A stretch of DNA of 8,971 bases from Arenicella sp. (GCA_023299895.1 JALZWI010000063.1:1-8971), one strand, 5' to 3'; shown: positions 1-7,608, counted from the first letter of the stretch. Program-made: numbers and translations. The notes: generated by a model not told the origin, from the sequence alone.

Positions 1-189
1 GTATAAATGGTTAAATATATACCTGGTAGGTTTTTATGTGTACGACAGGTCCTATTAACTATGGCCCCCCGTAATTAACTTCCGTACAATCGCTCGCCAT
101 TTCCTACGGCATGCCTCGTTTCGCCCCAAAATATCAGGCCGAGTTTTCTTGTGAGACTCTTTCTCACTAGTGGTCTCATTAGCTAAATA
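1..189. other. Stretch without a convincing gene
   Basis: I see no supported gene here. On the plus strand one frame is open from the window edge to a TAA at 56-58 (18 codons). This could be the tail of a gene that starts outside the window, but it is too short to judge. The stretch contains an 8-bp palindrome GGCATGCC around 109-116. It also has a small hairpin, GTGAGA (151-156) pairing with TCTCAC (162-167), lying 23 bp beyond the stop of the minus-strand gene that ends at 190. The hairpin is not followed by a T-run on either strand, so it is not a typical intrinsic terminator. Confidence 0.5.
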
Positions 190-669
190 TCAATCAAGAG
201 CCTTAACTGAGACAGCCTTGGCAATCCAGACAATAGAATCTAATGATGGTTCCACCTCATCAAAATTGAGATTTTCTACAAGTATGACTTGCTCATCGGG
301 CTCAAGCGACAAAGCTACATCTTTATTAATTACTTGTATTTCTTCGCAATTGCCCGCCTCACACTTCAATACAGAAAAACTCATCGCGACCCGTTTAGCG
401 GTTGCTGTTAGAGAGGTATTACGCAGACAAAACGCTACATCATAATTAGTGCGATAACTGTGTTTTGATGTTACACCGCAATCGACCAATTCACTTGTGC
501 TGATGACACCTTCTTTAGGTGTTTGACTAGACTGTTCGAACCACGTACCAACGATACAAAATAATAAAGCGGCAAGACAAATAATAATTTTTTGTCGCTT
601 ACTAAACTCAGAAAGAAATAACACCCATACTATAAAACCCCCAATCGCCACCAGAATCAATCTAATCAT
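190..669 (-). CDS. Small inner-membrane-anchored protein with Cys-containing outer domain, function unknown
   Basis: The 159-residue product is not recognised. Residues about 2-20 and 26-43 are two hydrophobic segments separated by a short charged link (SEFSKRQK). The first has little positive charge, so the protein probably crosses the inner membrane twice. The remaining ~115 residues are hydrophilic and rich in predicted beta-strand, with alternating hydrophobic residues and a 'L-x-P-D-E-Q-x-x-x-V' turn near 122-131 that recalls Ig-like beta-sandwich domains. Four cysteines (C64, C81, C103, C108) lie in this part and could form disulfides if it faces the periplasm. The gene is transcribed divergently from the GspE-like gene. 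The ribosome site before the ATG is weak. Codon usage and composition look like those of the neighbours. That it is a real gene is fairly sure; the domain fold is inference. Confidence 0.7.
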   Translation of the reverse strand: MIRLILVAIGGFIVWVLFLSEFSKRQKIIICLAALLFCIVGTWFEQSSQTPKEGVISTSELVDCGVTSKHSYRTNYDVAFCLRNTSLTATAKRVAMSFSVLKCEAGNCEEIQVINKDVALSLEPDEQVILVENLNFDEVEPSLDSIVWIAKAVSVKALD

Positions 670-703
670 AATTACGCTTCTATTTTATTTTGCGGTAAGT
701 TTA

Positions 704-733
704 ATTTTATCAGCTATATTAAATAAACTGGAA
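704..733 (-). promoter_or_regulatory. Possible sigma-70 promoter for the minus-strand membrane protein gene
   Basis: Read on the minus strand, TTCCAG (728-733) and TAAAAT (704-709) are separated by 18 bp. The -10 matches the consensus at five of six bases and the -35 at about three of six. The start of transcription would fall about 28 bases before the ATG at 669. The match is modest and was found by eye in an AT-rich region. Confidence 0.3.
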
Positions 734-758
734 TGATAGCACCTGATGGCATAACATC

Positions 759-768
759 GTCTGCAGAC
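759..768. promoter_or_regulatory. Perfect 10-bp palindrome ahead of the GspE-like gene, possible operator
   Basis: GTCTGCAGAC reads the same on both strands and ends 28 bp before the ATG at 797, inside the divergent region. Its position would suit a dimeric regulator, but no regulator is encoded in the window and 10-bp palindromes occur by chance. Confidence 0.2.
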
Positions 769-796
769 AGATACGAAACAATCTAAATGGCACACA

Positions 797-2548
797 ATGA
801 TAAGTAAGTTTCATACTAAATCAATTCTTAAAGCGATGTTTGCGGATAAACAGATTAGCGCAGAAGAGGCAAAGCGAATTGATGCAAACACTAAAGAATC
901 TGAACTTTCAGGTGATAACCCGCTGATTGCAATTGCGCGTAGTTTACCGACGCAATTATCCACCGAGAAAAAAATAAATCTCGAACAACTATGTGAATGG
1001 TTTGCCCAACAGTGCGGCTTGGATTATTACCATATTGACCCCCTGAACATTGATATTTCTTCGGTCAGCCAAGTGGTCTCACCAGAATACGCTAAAAAGA
1101 ACGGTTTAATTGCAGTTAAAAACACCAATGATACCGTTACTATAGCGATCAAAAACCCGTTTAATTTGAGTTGGAAAGACAGCTTATCTAGGATATTACG
1201 TAAAGATATTGAACTGGTCATCTCAAATCCAAATGATATTGACCGTTATGCCAGTGAGTTTTTTAGCTTAGCGAAATCAATCGGTCAATCGCGAATCACG
1301 GATGAACGTACCGGTACTTCTTTGCAGCAAAATCTAGAGCAATTAGTCGACCTTGCTCGCAGCGGGCAATTAGATGCAGAAGACCATCATATTGTGCAAG
1401 TGGTGGACTGGTTACTACAGTATGCTTTTGAGCAACGCGCTAGTGACATTCATCTTGAACCGCGTAAAGAACGAGGTGAGATACGTTTTCGTATTGATGG
1501 CGTATTGCATTACGCCTATCACGTGCCACCCAATGTTATGTTAGCAATTATTGGCCGACTAAAAACACTTGGACGCATGGATATCGCTGAAAAACGTCGC
1601 CCACTTGATGGACGCTTAAAAACTCGAACACCTGATGGTAAAGAAATTGAGCTTCGTTTATCGACCATTCCGACCGCCATGGGAGAAAAAATGGTGATGC
1701 GTATTTTTGATCCTGACGTATTACAACGAAGCTTCGGTGAACTTGGTTTAACTGACCGTGAACTCGATATTTGGAAAACGTTAACTACACATACCAATGG
1801 CATTATTTTAGTTACCGGACCAACTGGGTCAGGTAAAACTACCACGCTCTACTCAACCCTACGTAATTTAGCGACCAGCGAGGTTAATGTTTGCACCATT
1901 GAAGATCCGATTGAAATGGTTGAGCCAAGCTTTAATCAAATTCAGGTGCACCAAGCAATTGATTTGAGTTTTTCCGCAGGTGTAAAGTCGTTACTACGCC
2001 AAGACCCTGACATCATTATGATTGGCGAAATTCGAGACTTGAAAACGGCCGAGATGGCCATTCAGGCAGCCTTAACAGGGCATTTGGTTTTATCAACATT
2101 GCACACAAATGACTCGCCCTCAGCCATTACTAGGCTGATGGAACTAGGTCTACCTTCATATTTAATTAACGCCTCAGTTCTTGGAATTATGGCGCAAAGA
2201 CTTGTCAGGACACTGTGCCCGCACTGTAAGTCGAGTGATTCTATTGATCAGCAAGAGTGGGCAGAGTTTTGTCAAGGTGAAGAAATCCCTCTGGAGAAGC
2301 CAGCAAAACCTGAAGGTTGTTTGGAATGCCGTCAAACCGGATTTCTCGGCCGAATCGGCTTGTATGAAATGCTCGAAATGACTGAGTCATTAAAAACAAC
2401 AATCAGCCCTGGTAGTGACCTACAAAAATTACGTAAACAGTCTCAACAAGATGGCTTAAAAACACTTAGACACAGTGGTGCAAAGAAAATAGCTCAGGGC
2501 TTAACAACCATGCCTGAAGTTTTAAGAGTCACGCCATTTGTAAATTGA
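797..2548 (+). CDS. GspE/PilB-family type II secretion or type IV pilus assembly ATPase
   Basis: This 583-residue cytoplasmic hexameric ATPase would power pseudopilus or pilus assembly. Residues about 60-155 form one MshEN-like N-terminal domain. The ATPase core carries Walker A GPTGSGKTT (341-349), the Asp box with E369-D370, Walker B DPDIIMIGEIRD (403-414, with E411) and the His box TGHLVLSTLHTND (427-439). A tetracysteine zinc site follows: C474-x2-C477, then C508-x2-C511. Length and domain order are normal for GspE/PilB. Walker A completeness and the zinc site argue against a retraction ATPase of the PilT type. No other secretion or pilus gene (GspF/PilC, GspG, secretin) lies nearby, so I cannot say which system it serves and give no symbol. 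The start has no clear Shine-Dalgarno; a six-codon out-of-frame ORF (787-807) overlaps it. mtgA follows after 38 bp. Confidence 0.92.
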   Translation: MISKFHTKSILKAMFADKQISAEEAKRIDANTKESELSGDNPLIAIARSLPTQLSTEKKINLEQLCEWFAQQCGLDYYHIDPLNIDISSVSQVVSPEYAKKNGLIAVKNTNDTVTIAIKNPFNLSWKDSLSRILRKDIELVISNPNDIDRYASEFFSLAKSIGQSRITDERTGTSLQQNLEQLVDLARSGQLDAEDHHIVQVVDWLLQYAFEQRASDIHLEPRKERGEIRFRIDGVLHYAYHVPPNVMLAIIGRLKTLGRMDIAEKRRPLDGRLKTRTPDGKEIELRLSTIPTAMGEKMVMRIFDPDVLQRSFGELGLTDRELDIWKTLTTHTNGIILVTGPTGSGKTTTLYSTLRNLATSEVNVCTIEDPIEMVEPSFNQIQVHQAIDLSFSAGVKSLLRQDPDIIMIGEIRDLKTAEMAIQAALTGHLVLSTLHTNDSPSAITRLMELGLPSYLINASVLGIMAQRLVRTLCPHCKSSDSIDQQEWAEFCQGEEIPLEKPAKPEGCLECRQTGFLGRIGLYEMLEMTESLKTTISPGSDLQKLRKQSQQDGLKTLRHSGAKKIAQGLTTMPEVLRVTPFVN

Positions 2549-2586
2549 TATGTTGTTAGTTGTAAACACAAACAAGAAGTCTTTGC

Positions 2587-3366
2587 ATGCGTGATTTAAT
2601 GAGACCGAACAGAACCCGACACTCTCGACGCGGTTTAAATAAGAAGGGTCACAATTCTCATCGAGGCTCCCGAAATTTTTACGGCCGTAAAAAACGCGGT
2701 TGGTTTTTTCGATTTGTTCGAAATTTGATCTTATTTATTTGTGTTATTTCAGTATTGCCGATGATTGCACTGAGGTTTTTTACTCCGCCAACAAGCAGTT
2801 TTATTGAACTTAATAAACTCAACAACAACACTAACATCAAACAACTATGGGTCGACATGGACAGTATTTCTTTGTACTTTCCATTAGCCGTTGTTGCCTC
2901 AGAAGACCAACAATTTCCAAATCATTTTGGCTTTGATTTTAAACAAATTCAGTTGGTGTTAAAAGAAAGCGAAAACGGCCTATCACGCGGCGCCAGTACG
3001 CTAACGCAACAAACTGTGAAAAACATGTTTTTATGGCCTAATCGCAGTATCTTGCGAAAAGGTATCGAAGCTTGGTTAGCTATCTGGATGGAATTAATCG
3101 TCCCAAAAAAGCGTATCCTTGAAATCTATGTTAACTATGCGCAGTTTGGTAAATCAATCTTCGGAGTTGAAGCGGCAAGCCAAGCGTATTTTGGCATACC
3201 TGCATTACAATTGACGCCCGAACAATCTGCCTTAATTGCAGCGACGTTACCAACGCCTTCTATATCTAATCCAGCCAAACCGTCCGAGTATTTAACGTCT
3301 CGCGCTGAATTTATCTTAGATCAAATGCCAAGAATTGGCGGTCGGCAGCTTATTAGAGATTTATAG
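2587..3366 (+). CDS. mtgA: Monofunctional biosynthetic peptidoglycan transglycosylase
   Basis: A GT51 glycosyltransferase of 259 residues that polymerises lipid II into glycan strands on the periplasmic face, without a penicillin-binding domain. A single membrane segment lies at about 41-63. GT51 motifs follow in order: ASEDQQFPNHFGFD (104-117) with catalytic E106, GASTLTQQ (135-142), KKRILEIYVNYAQFG (174-188), and FGVEAASQAYFG (192-203). The N-terminal cytoplasmic tail (1-40) is unusually basic, with many Arg, Lys and His residues. It makes the protein longer than many MtgA proteins (roughly 230-245 residues). A second in-frame ATG at 2599 would shorten the tail by only four residues. The gene sits 38 bp after the GspE-like gene and 42 bp before hemB, so co-transcription is likely. 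Confidence 0.94.
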   Translation: MRDLMRPNRTRHSRRGLNKKGHNSHRGSRNFYGRKKRGWFFRFVRNLILFICVISVLPMIALRFFTPPTSSFIELNKLNNNTNIKQLWVDMDSISLYFPLAVVASEDQQFPNHFGFDFKQIQLVLKESENGLSRGASTLTQQTVKNMFLWPNRSILRKGIEAWLAIWMELIVPKKRILEIYVNYAQFGKSIFGVEAASQAYFGIPALQLTPEQSALIAATLPTPSISNPAKPSEYLTSRAEFILDQMPRIGGRQLIRDL

Positions 3367-3378
3367 CTACACCTTTAA

Positions 3379-4410
<1,032 letters not shown>

Positions 4411-4430
4411 TCAACCGATTTAATTAACTT

Positions 4431-4877
4431 ATGAGCCTGCAATATTTACATACGATGATTCGAGTTGGTGATCTGGATGCAGCCTTGGATTTTTTTTGTG
4501 ACAAACTTGGTTTAGTAGAGACCCGTCGCTACGATAATGAAAAAGGCCGCTTTAGCTTAATCTTTCTCGCCGCGCCACACGATCTAGAAAATGCCAAAGA
4601 GAATCAAGCACCACTCATTGAACTGACGCATAACTGGGATGAAAGCGAATACACAGCAGGACGTAATTTTGGTCACTTGGCCTATCGAGTCGACGATATC
4701 TACGAAACCTGCCAAAATTTAATGGATAAAGGCGTCACGATTAACCGTCCTCCTCACGATGGCCATATGGCGTTTATTAAATCACCAGATGGAATTTCTA
4801 TCGAGCTTCTACAAAAAGGCAACAACCTTGCTAAACAAGAACCTTGGGCATCAATGCAAAACACGGGTAACTGGTAG
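4431..4877 (+). CDS. gloA: Glyoxalase I (lactoylglutathione lyase)
   Basis: A VOC-fold enzyme of 148 residues that isomerises the methylglyoxal-glutathione hemithioacetal to S-lactoylglutathione. All four metal ligands known for E. coli GloA are visible: H7 ([10 protein letters not shown]), E64 (PLIELTHNW), H82 ([10 protein letters not shown]) and E125 ([11 protein letters not shown]). The two beta-alpha-beta-beta-beta halves are complete. The protein lacks the insertions of the longer zinc enzymes, so nickel or cobalt is the likely metal. The C-terminal [11 protein letters not shown] is a tail known in many proteobacterial GloA proteins but absent from the 135-residue E. coli one. A run of eight T (4490-4497) falls in the coding sequence with the frame intact. 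No clear Shine-Dalgarno precedes the ATG; the 20-bp distance from hemB suggests a shared transcript. Confidence 0.94.
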   Translation: MSLQYLHTMIRVGDLDAALDFFCDKLGLVETRRYDNEKGRFSLIFLAAPHDLENAKENQAPLIELTHNWDESEYTAGRNFGHLAYRVDDIYETCQNLMDKGVTINRPPHDGHMAFIKSPDGISIELLQKGNNLAKQEPWASMQNTGNW

Positions 4878-4886
4878 ACAACAAGC

Positions 4887-5135
4887 ATGGAATTATTAGC
4901 CAATATAATTGGTATGCTCGGCACTGCCTGCGTGGTGGGTGTTTATATGTTACAACAAATTGATAAGATTGACTCTAAAGGCTTTGCTTATAATTTTTTG
5001 AATCTGATCGGGGCGATACTGTTACTAATTAGCTTATTCGTGCATTTCAATCTCGCCAGTTTCATTATCGAATTATTTTGGATCGCTGCGTCTTTAGTTG
5101 GTTTAGTAAGATACCTAAAAAGGCAATCAAGCTGA
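4887..5135 (+). CDS. Small three-segment membrane protein, CBU_0592 family-like
   Basis: An 82-residue hydrophobic protein. Segments at about 3-22, 36-55 and 57-76 look membrane-spanning, with a charged loop QQIDKIDSKG (23-32) between the first two and a basic end YLKRQSS. The pattern 'GxxxxxGVYMLQQ...FNLASFIIELFWIAASLVGL' resembles the uncharacterised family named after Coxiella CBU_0592. I assign it from memory of that pattern; no biochemical role is known to me. It starts nine bases after the gloA stop, which makes translation from the same mRNA likely. It is the last gene of the plus-strand cluster. No hairpin plus T-run terminator is evident after it. Confidence 0.75.
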   Translation: MELLANIIGMLGTACVVGVYMLQQIDKIDSKGFAYNFLNLIGAILLLISLFVHFNLASFIIELFWIAASLVGLVRYLKRQSS

Positions 5136-5426
5136 CGTTAAAGCCTAGGTCACACTTTCAGAATCACGCAATTGCTCGCTTAGTGTAGCGACTTTCTTTA
5201 TATCGATAACTCGTCGGTCATCTCGACTCGATTGCAAGCTACTGATTAATAGCGTATTAAACTCAACTTCAAAAAGGATTAGTTGAACGCTCATCACACC
5301 TATAAATTTAGTGCCGAGAAACTTAGCCACTCCTTCTGAATTAATTTATTCGGTAAATTATCCAACTAATTTTTCTTGTTGTGACAGATTCTATTAATAC
5401 CAACTGGATAAGGCTTGACTTGAATA
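5136..5426. other. Convergent intergenic stretch with only a doubtful short ORF
   Basis: This interval lies between the ends of the plus- and minus-strand units. On the minus strand a 61-codon frame (5145-5330) opens with GTG. AGGAG runs directly into that GTG, which is too close for a normal ribosome site. An internal ATG lies 12 codons in. The peptide has a plausible charged helix (SSRDDRRVIDIKKVATLSEQL) but resembles nothing I know. It could be a small gene or a decayed fragment. I find no strong bidirectional terminator, no repeats and no RNA gene. Confidence 0.4.
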
Positions 5427-5486
5427 CTAAGCAAAACCAAGAGTCGCGGCAGTAACAATAAATATGATTGAAATAAAACGTAACAT
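5427..5486 (-). CDS. Hydrophobic 19-residue microprotein, translationally coupled
   Basis: The peptide reads MLRFISIIFIVTAATLGFA and then a TAG stop. It has one Arg at the N-terminus followed by a wholly hydrophobic stretch ending in small residues, so it looks like a lone membrane helix or a signal peptide without a mature part. Its ATG overlaps the stop of the upstream DUF4124-like gene (TAATG, sharing one base). It is preceded, five bases away, by GGCGGTGAT, which matches eight of nine bases of the ideal anti-16S pairing GGAGGTGAT. This is one of the best ribosome sites in the window. The alternative is that it is the start of a longer secreted protein broken by the TAG: the frame reads on for ten codons to two adjacent stops. 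Function unknown. Confidence 0.5.
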   Translation of the reverse strand: MLRFISIIFIVTAATLGFA

Positions 5487-5767
5487 TAGTTATCACCGCC
5501 CACACGTTGAACATCAACCTCTGCTGGCGGCGTGTCGCCATAAACCCATTCACCATTGACTTGCCATTTATATACAGGCTCATCCGGTGCTTCTAGAGTC
5601 TGCATAACAGGTGCACTACGAAAAGATGGTAAAGAGGACTTGATCGATGTAAAAGAAATGTTCGGCACCCAAAATCGACCTGTCTTTAAATAACTAATGT
5701 AAGAGGCAACCGCAAAAACAATCATAATGATCATCAAACACTTAATCAAAAAAGCCAGAACACGCAT
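5486..5767 (-). CDS. Single-pass membrane protein with C-terminal DUF4124-like motif
   Basis: A 93-residue protein. Residues about 5-26 form one hydrophobic helix. Next comes a Ser/Pro-rich linker (about 35-62), and then VYKWQVNGEWVYGDTPP (65-81). That last stretch fits the DUF4124 pattern (Y-K-W-x-x-x-G-x-x-x-Y-x-D-x-P-P), usually found in periplasmic proteins of proteobacteria. The function of DUF4124 is not established; the outer part probably lies in the periplasm. Its ATG begins two bases after the stop of the SIMPL-domain gene, so translational coupling is likely. Its own stop overlaps the start of the microprotein. The ribosome site inside the end of the SIMPL gene is weak, which also fits coupling. 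Confidence 0.75.
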   Translation of the reverse strand: MRVLAFLIKCLMIIMIVFAVASYISYLKTGRFWVPNISFTSIKSSLPSFRSAPVMQTLEAPDEPVYKWQVNGEWVYGDTPPAEVDVQRVGGDN

Positions 5768-5769
5768 GC

Positions 5770-6480
5770 TTATAGCAGATTAAAGCTAACGTTAACCGTC
5801 GCTTTGATTGTCTGTGTACCAAACATTTCTTCAGGCGCTTGGTTACTTTCCAGTGCAGCACTGCTTCTCATCATTTGTATGTTTGGTTGATTAACTGGGC
5901 TCGTATTATTGCGCTCAGTGATTAAGTAAGCTTGACCAAGTTCACGACCCAAGCGTTTGGCTAGAAACTCTGCTTTGCTTTTAGCATCATCTGCCGCGAG
6001 CCCGAGAGCTTGCTGCTGCAATGCTTGAAGGTTTTGAAAGCCTGTGGTCATACTGTCAATCGTAGACACACCACTTTCAACAATCGATTGCATTAACTCA
6101 GACACTTTATTTAAGTCATTCACCGTCACGCGTAACGAGCGAGATACTTGCTCACCTTGGTAAATCCGTTTGCTACTACCCCATTCATACTGTGGTTGAG
6201 CATTAATACGCGTTGCTTTGATGTCTTTATCTTCAACCCCAGCAGCTTTAATTTGTTCAATTACCTTGGTATATCGCTGGTCTGCAACTTGTTTGGCTTC
6301 AACCACGGTAGACTCTAGTGCACTAATACTAATATTCAAAATCACTTGGTCAGGTTCTTCTTCAATCTCACCAGTGCCGACTACACTGATATGATCTTGC
6401 GGCGATTGCAATTGCTGAGCACCGACTGGTTGAAGCATAAATAGCAAGCTAGCTATCAGGATAAAAGTAAGATTTGGCAT
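5770..6480 (-). CDS. Periplasmic SIMPL-domain (DUF541) protein
   Basis: I chose the ATG at 6480, giving 236 residues. A GAGGT ribosome site sits seven bases upstream of it, and translation from there begins directly with a signal peptide (about 1-21, ending PVGA before QQ). The in-frame ATG at 6504 would add eight residues (MKHLEVGS) that place a charged lead before the signal and would itself contain the ribosome site. The mature part starts with ISVVGTGEIEEEPDQV and continues through alternating helices and strands typical of SIMPL/DUF541, for example R-x-L-R-V-T-V-N-D-L and a C-terminal KATVNVSFNL strand. E. coli relatives (YggE) are linked to oxidative stress tolerance; the molecular activity is unclear. 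It lies 60 bp after the DUF6498-like gene and two bases before the DUF4124-like gene. Confidence 0.93.
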   Translation of the reverse strand: MPNLTFILIASLLFMLQPVGAQQLQSPQDHISVVGTGEIEEEPDQVILNISISALESTVVEAKQVADQRYTKVIEQIKAAGVEDKDIKATRINAQPQYEWGSSKRIYQGEQVSRSLRVTVNDLNKVSELMQSIVESGVSTIDSMTTGFQNLQALQQQALGLAADDAKSKAEFLAKRLGRELGQAYLITERNNTSPVNQPNIQMMRSSAALESNQAPEEMFGTQTIKATVNVSFNLL

Positions 6481-6487
6481 ACTGCCG

Positions 6488-6492
6488 ACCTC
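6488..6492 (-). promoter_or_regulatory. Ribosome binding site that decides the SIMPL gene start
   Basis: On the minus strand GAGGT stands seven bases before the ATG at 6480. This favours that ATG over the upstream in-frame ATG at 6504, whose reading would run through the site. The thioesterase gene has the same motif at the same spacing. Confidence 0.7.
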
Positions 6493-6540
6493 AAGATGTT
6501 TCATATTAGAGAATTATTGCATTTTAGTTCATCTTTATGA

Positions 6541-7221
6541 TTAAAGGTTTTTTATTACTTCTTTATGCTGATTAGATGGTTTGTGTCGGCGTTGATGCTG
6601 TTTAAAATCAATCATTATTTTGAAGATAACGATCACTGCAAGCAACCATATTGGAGAATTAAATTTCTCAAGCAATATAGCCCCAAAAATTATTCCTGCA
6701 TGCAGGATCATAATCTGGCCATAGGGTTGGATCATCAACTTGCCTACCCGGGTAGTAAATATCTCTCCTCGCAGAATAAAGTTCTCGATAAATGACACGA
6801 AGCGGCTTAACACTAATGCGGTAACCCCCAACCAAATAGCTGGCCCAAGGTGTTCCACAAATGAAAGAAAAACAGCAGCGCCCTCTAAGGCAAGTTCAAA
6901 CAAATCAAATGACGTTGTAGAAAAATAATCGGTATAACTAATTTTTGGATAACCAATAAGGTCACTTAATATTTTCCCATGAACTGCACAAAACAGACCA
7001 TAGTGAAGTATAAAAAAGAAGCTCTTAAGTATGGCTGATGAATCTTTCTGTACAATCCCAGCCAGCACTATTCTCACCACATTAAAAACACCGATAATGA
7101 GATTTTCAATCCAAAAAAGCGCTAATACTAGGATGGCATTCCAGTCGTAAAAAAGCACGCCAATCAGAGGAATCAGGTTAGCTGCAATCAGGATATAACT
7201 GGATAACGGCAGTTTCTTCAT
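6541..7221 (-). CDS. Multi-pass membrane protein, DUF6498-like
   Basis: A 226-residue very hydrophobic protein with about six membrane segments (roughly 7-25, 28-53, 66-84, 113-145 as one or two, 168-185, 189-206) and a basic, His- and Lys-rich cytoplasmic end (from about 207). Marks I associate with DUF6498 are FWIENLIIGVFNVVRI (36-51), FFFILHYGLFCAVHG (68-82) and QPYGQIMILHAGIIFGA (165-181). Conserved polar residues lie inside membrane segments (E39-N40, H73, H81, H174), which may point to a transport or metal/haem-related role; that is inference only. No function of the family is known to me. Its ATG lies three bases after the thioesterase stop, so the two are surely co-transcribed and probably coupled in translation. 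Confidence 0.78.
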   Translation of the reverse strand: MKKLPLSSYILIAANLIPLIGVLFYDWNAILVLALFWIENLIIGVFNVVRIVLAGIVQKDSSAILKSFFFILHYGLFCAVHGKILSDLIGYPKISYTDYFSTTSFDLFELALEGAAVFLSFVEHLGPAIWLGVTALVLSRFVSFIENFILRGEIFTTRVGKLMIQPYGQIMILHAGIIFGAILLEKFNSPIWLLAVIVIFKIMIDFKQHQRRHKPSNQHKEVIKNL

Positions 7222-7224
7222 TAA

Positions 7225-7596
7225 TTACTTATCGTTTTTATTATCCGCTATCTTGGTTTTATTGCCATCCGAGTCAACACATACAAAAGTGATATTGCTC
7301 TCAAATAAAACTTTTTCCGAATCCGTTTGATAGCGCGCGCCATAAACCTGAACGTTATAGGTGACTGAGGTAGTGCCAACTCGAGTTTTATCGCAACTGA
7401 AACGGAGTATCTGACCTTGACGAATAGCATGACGAAACTCGACACTGTCCAAGCCAATGGTTACGAAGGGTTGGTCTGGGAAGTCAAGGCTCACACGAAT
7501 ATAAGCAATTTCATCGATCCACTTCAGCAAAGTGCCGCCGAATAGACTGCCATAGTCATTCAAGTCTGCGGGTAGAACTATTTTGTAATGATCCAT
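7225..7596 (-). CDS. Hotdog-fold acyl-CoA thioesterase (YciA/BFIT-like)
   Basis: A 123-residue cytoplasmic enzyme expected to hydrolyse acyl-CoA to free acid and CoA. The hotdog signature is clear: LPADLNDYGSLFGGTLLKWID (8-28), containing the helix motif N-x-x-G-x-L-F-G-G and the acidic D28-E29. Then come VTIGLDSVEFRHAIRQG (45-61), which packs the substrate channel, and TRVGTTSVTYNVQVYG (71-86). The length fits a single-domain 4HBT/acyl-CoA hydrolase. I cannot tell the preferred chain length. GAGGT seven bases upstream supports the ATG at 7596. It is the first gene of the minus-strand operon; the link to the envelope genes downstream is not obvious. Confidence 0.92.
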   Translation of the reverse strand: MDHYKIVLPADLNDYGSLFGGTLLKWIDEIAYIRVSLDFPDQPFVTIGLDSVEFRHAIRQGQILRFSCDKTRVGTTSVTYNVQVYGARYQTDSEKVLFESNITFVCVDSDGNKTKIADNKNDK

Positions 7597-7603
7597 CTGG
7601 AAT

Positions 7604-7608
7604 ACCTC
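7604..7608 (-). promoter_or_regulatory. Ribosome binding site of the thioesterase gene
   Basis: GAGGT on the minus strand, seven bases before the ATG at 7596. It has the same sequence and spacing as the SIMPL gene site, and is clearer than the sites of most plus-strand genes in this window. Confidence 0.7.

Noticed and set aside
1..120. Integron attC site or other attachment site near the window start
   Set aside because: I found no paired core sites with the right order and spacing, no integrase, and no cassette-like gene arrangement.
151..167. Hairpin as intrinsic terminator of the minus-strand gene ending at 190
   Set aside because: The stem is only six base pairs and no T-run follows on either strand.
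170..445. 91-codon plus-strand frame
   Set aside because: It is antisense to the minus-strand membrane protein gene, is Ser/Thr-rich without any domain pattern, and has no ribosome site.
4490..4497. Run of eight T inside gloA as a possible frameshift or slippage site
   Set aside because: The frame is intact on both sides and the motif (LDFFCDKLG) matches the family, so no shift is needed to explain the gene.
5341..5583. 80-codon minus-strand frame overlapping the DUF4124-like gene
   Set aside because: It is in another frame of a gene with better support. Its composition is unlike a real protein, and the microprotein frame explains part of the region better.
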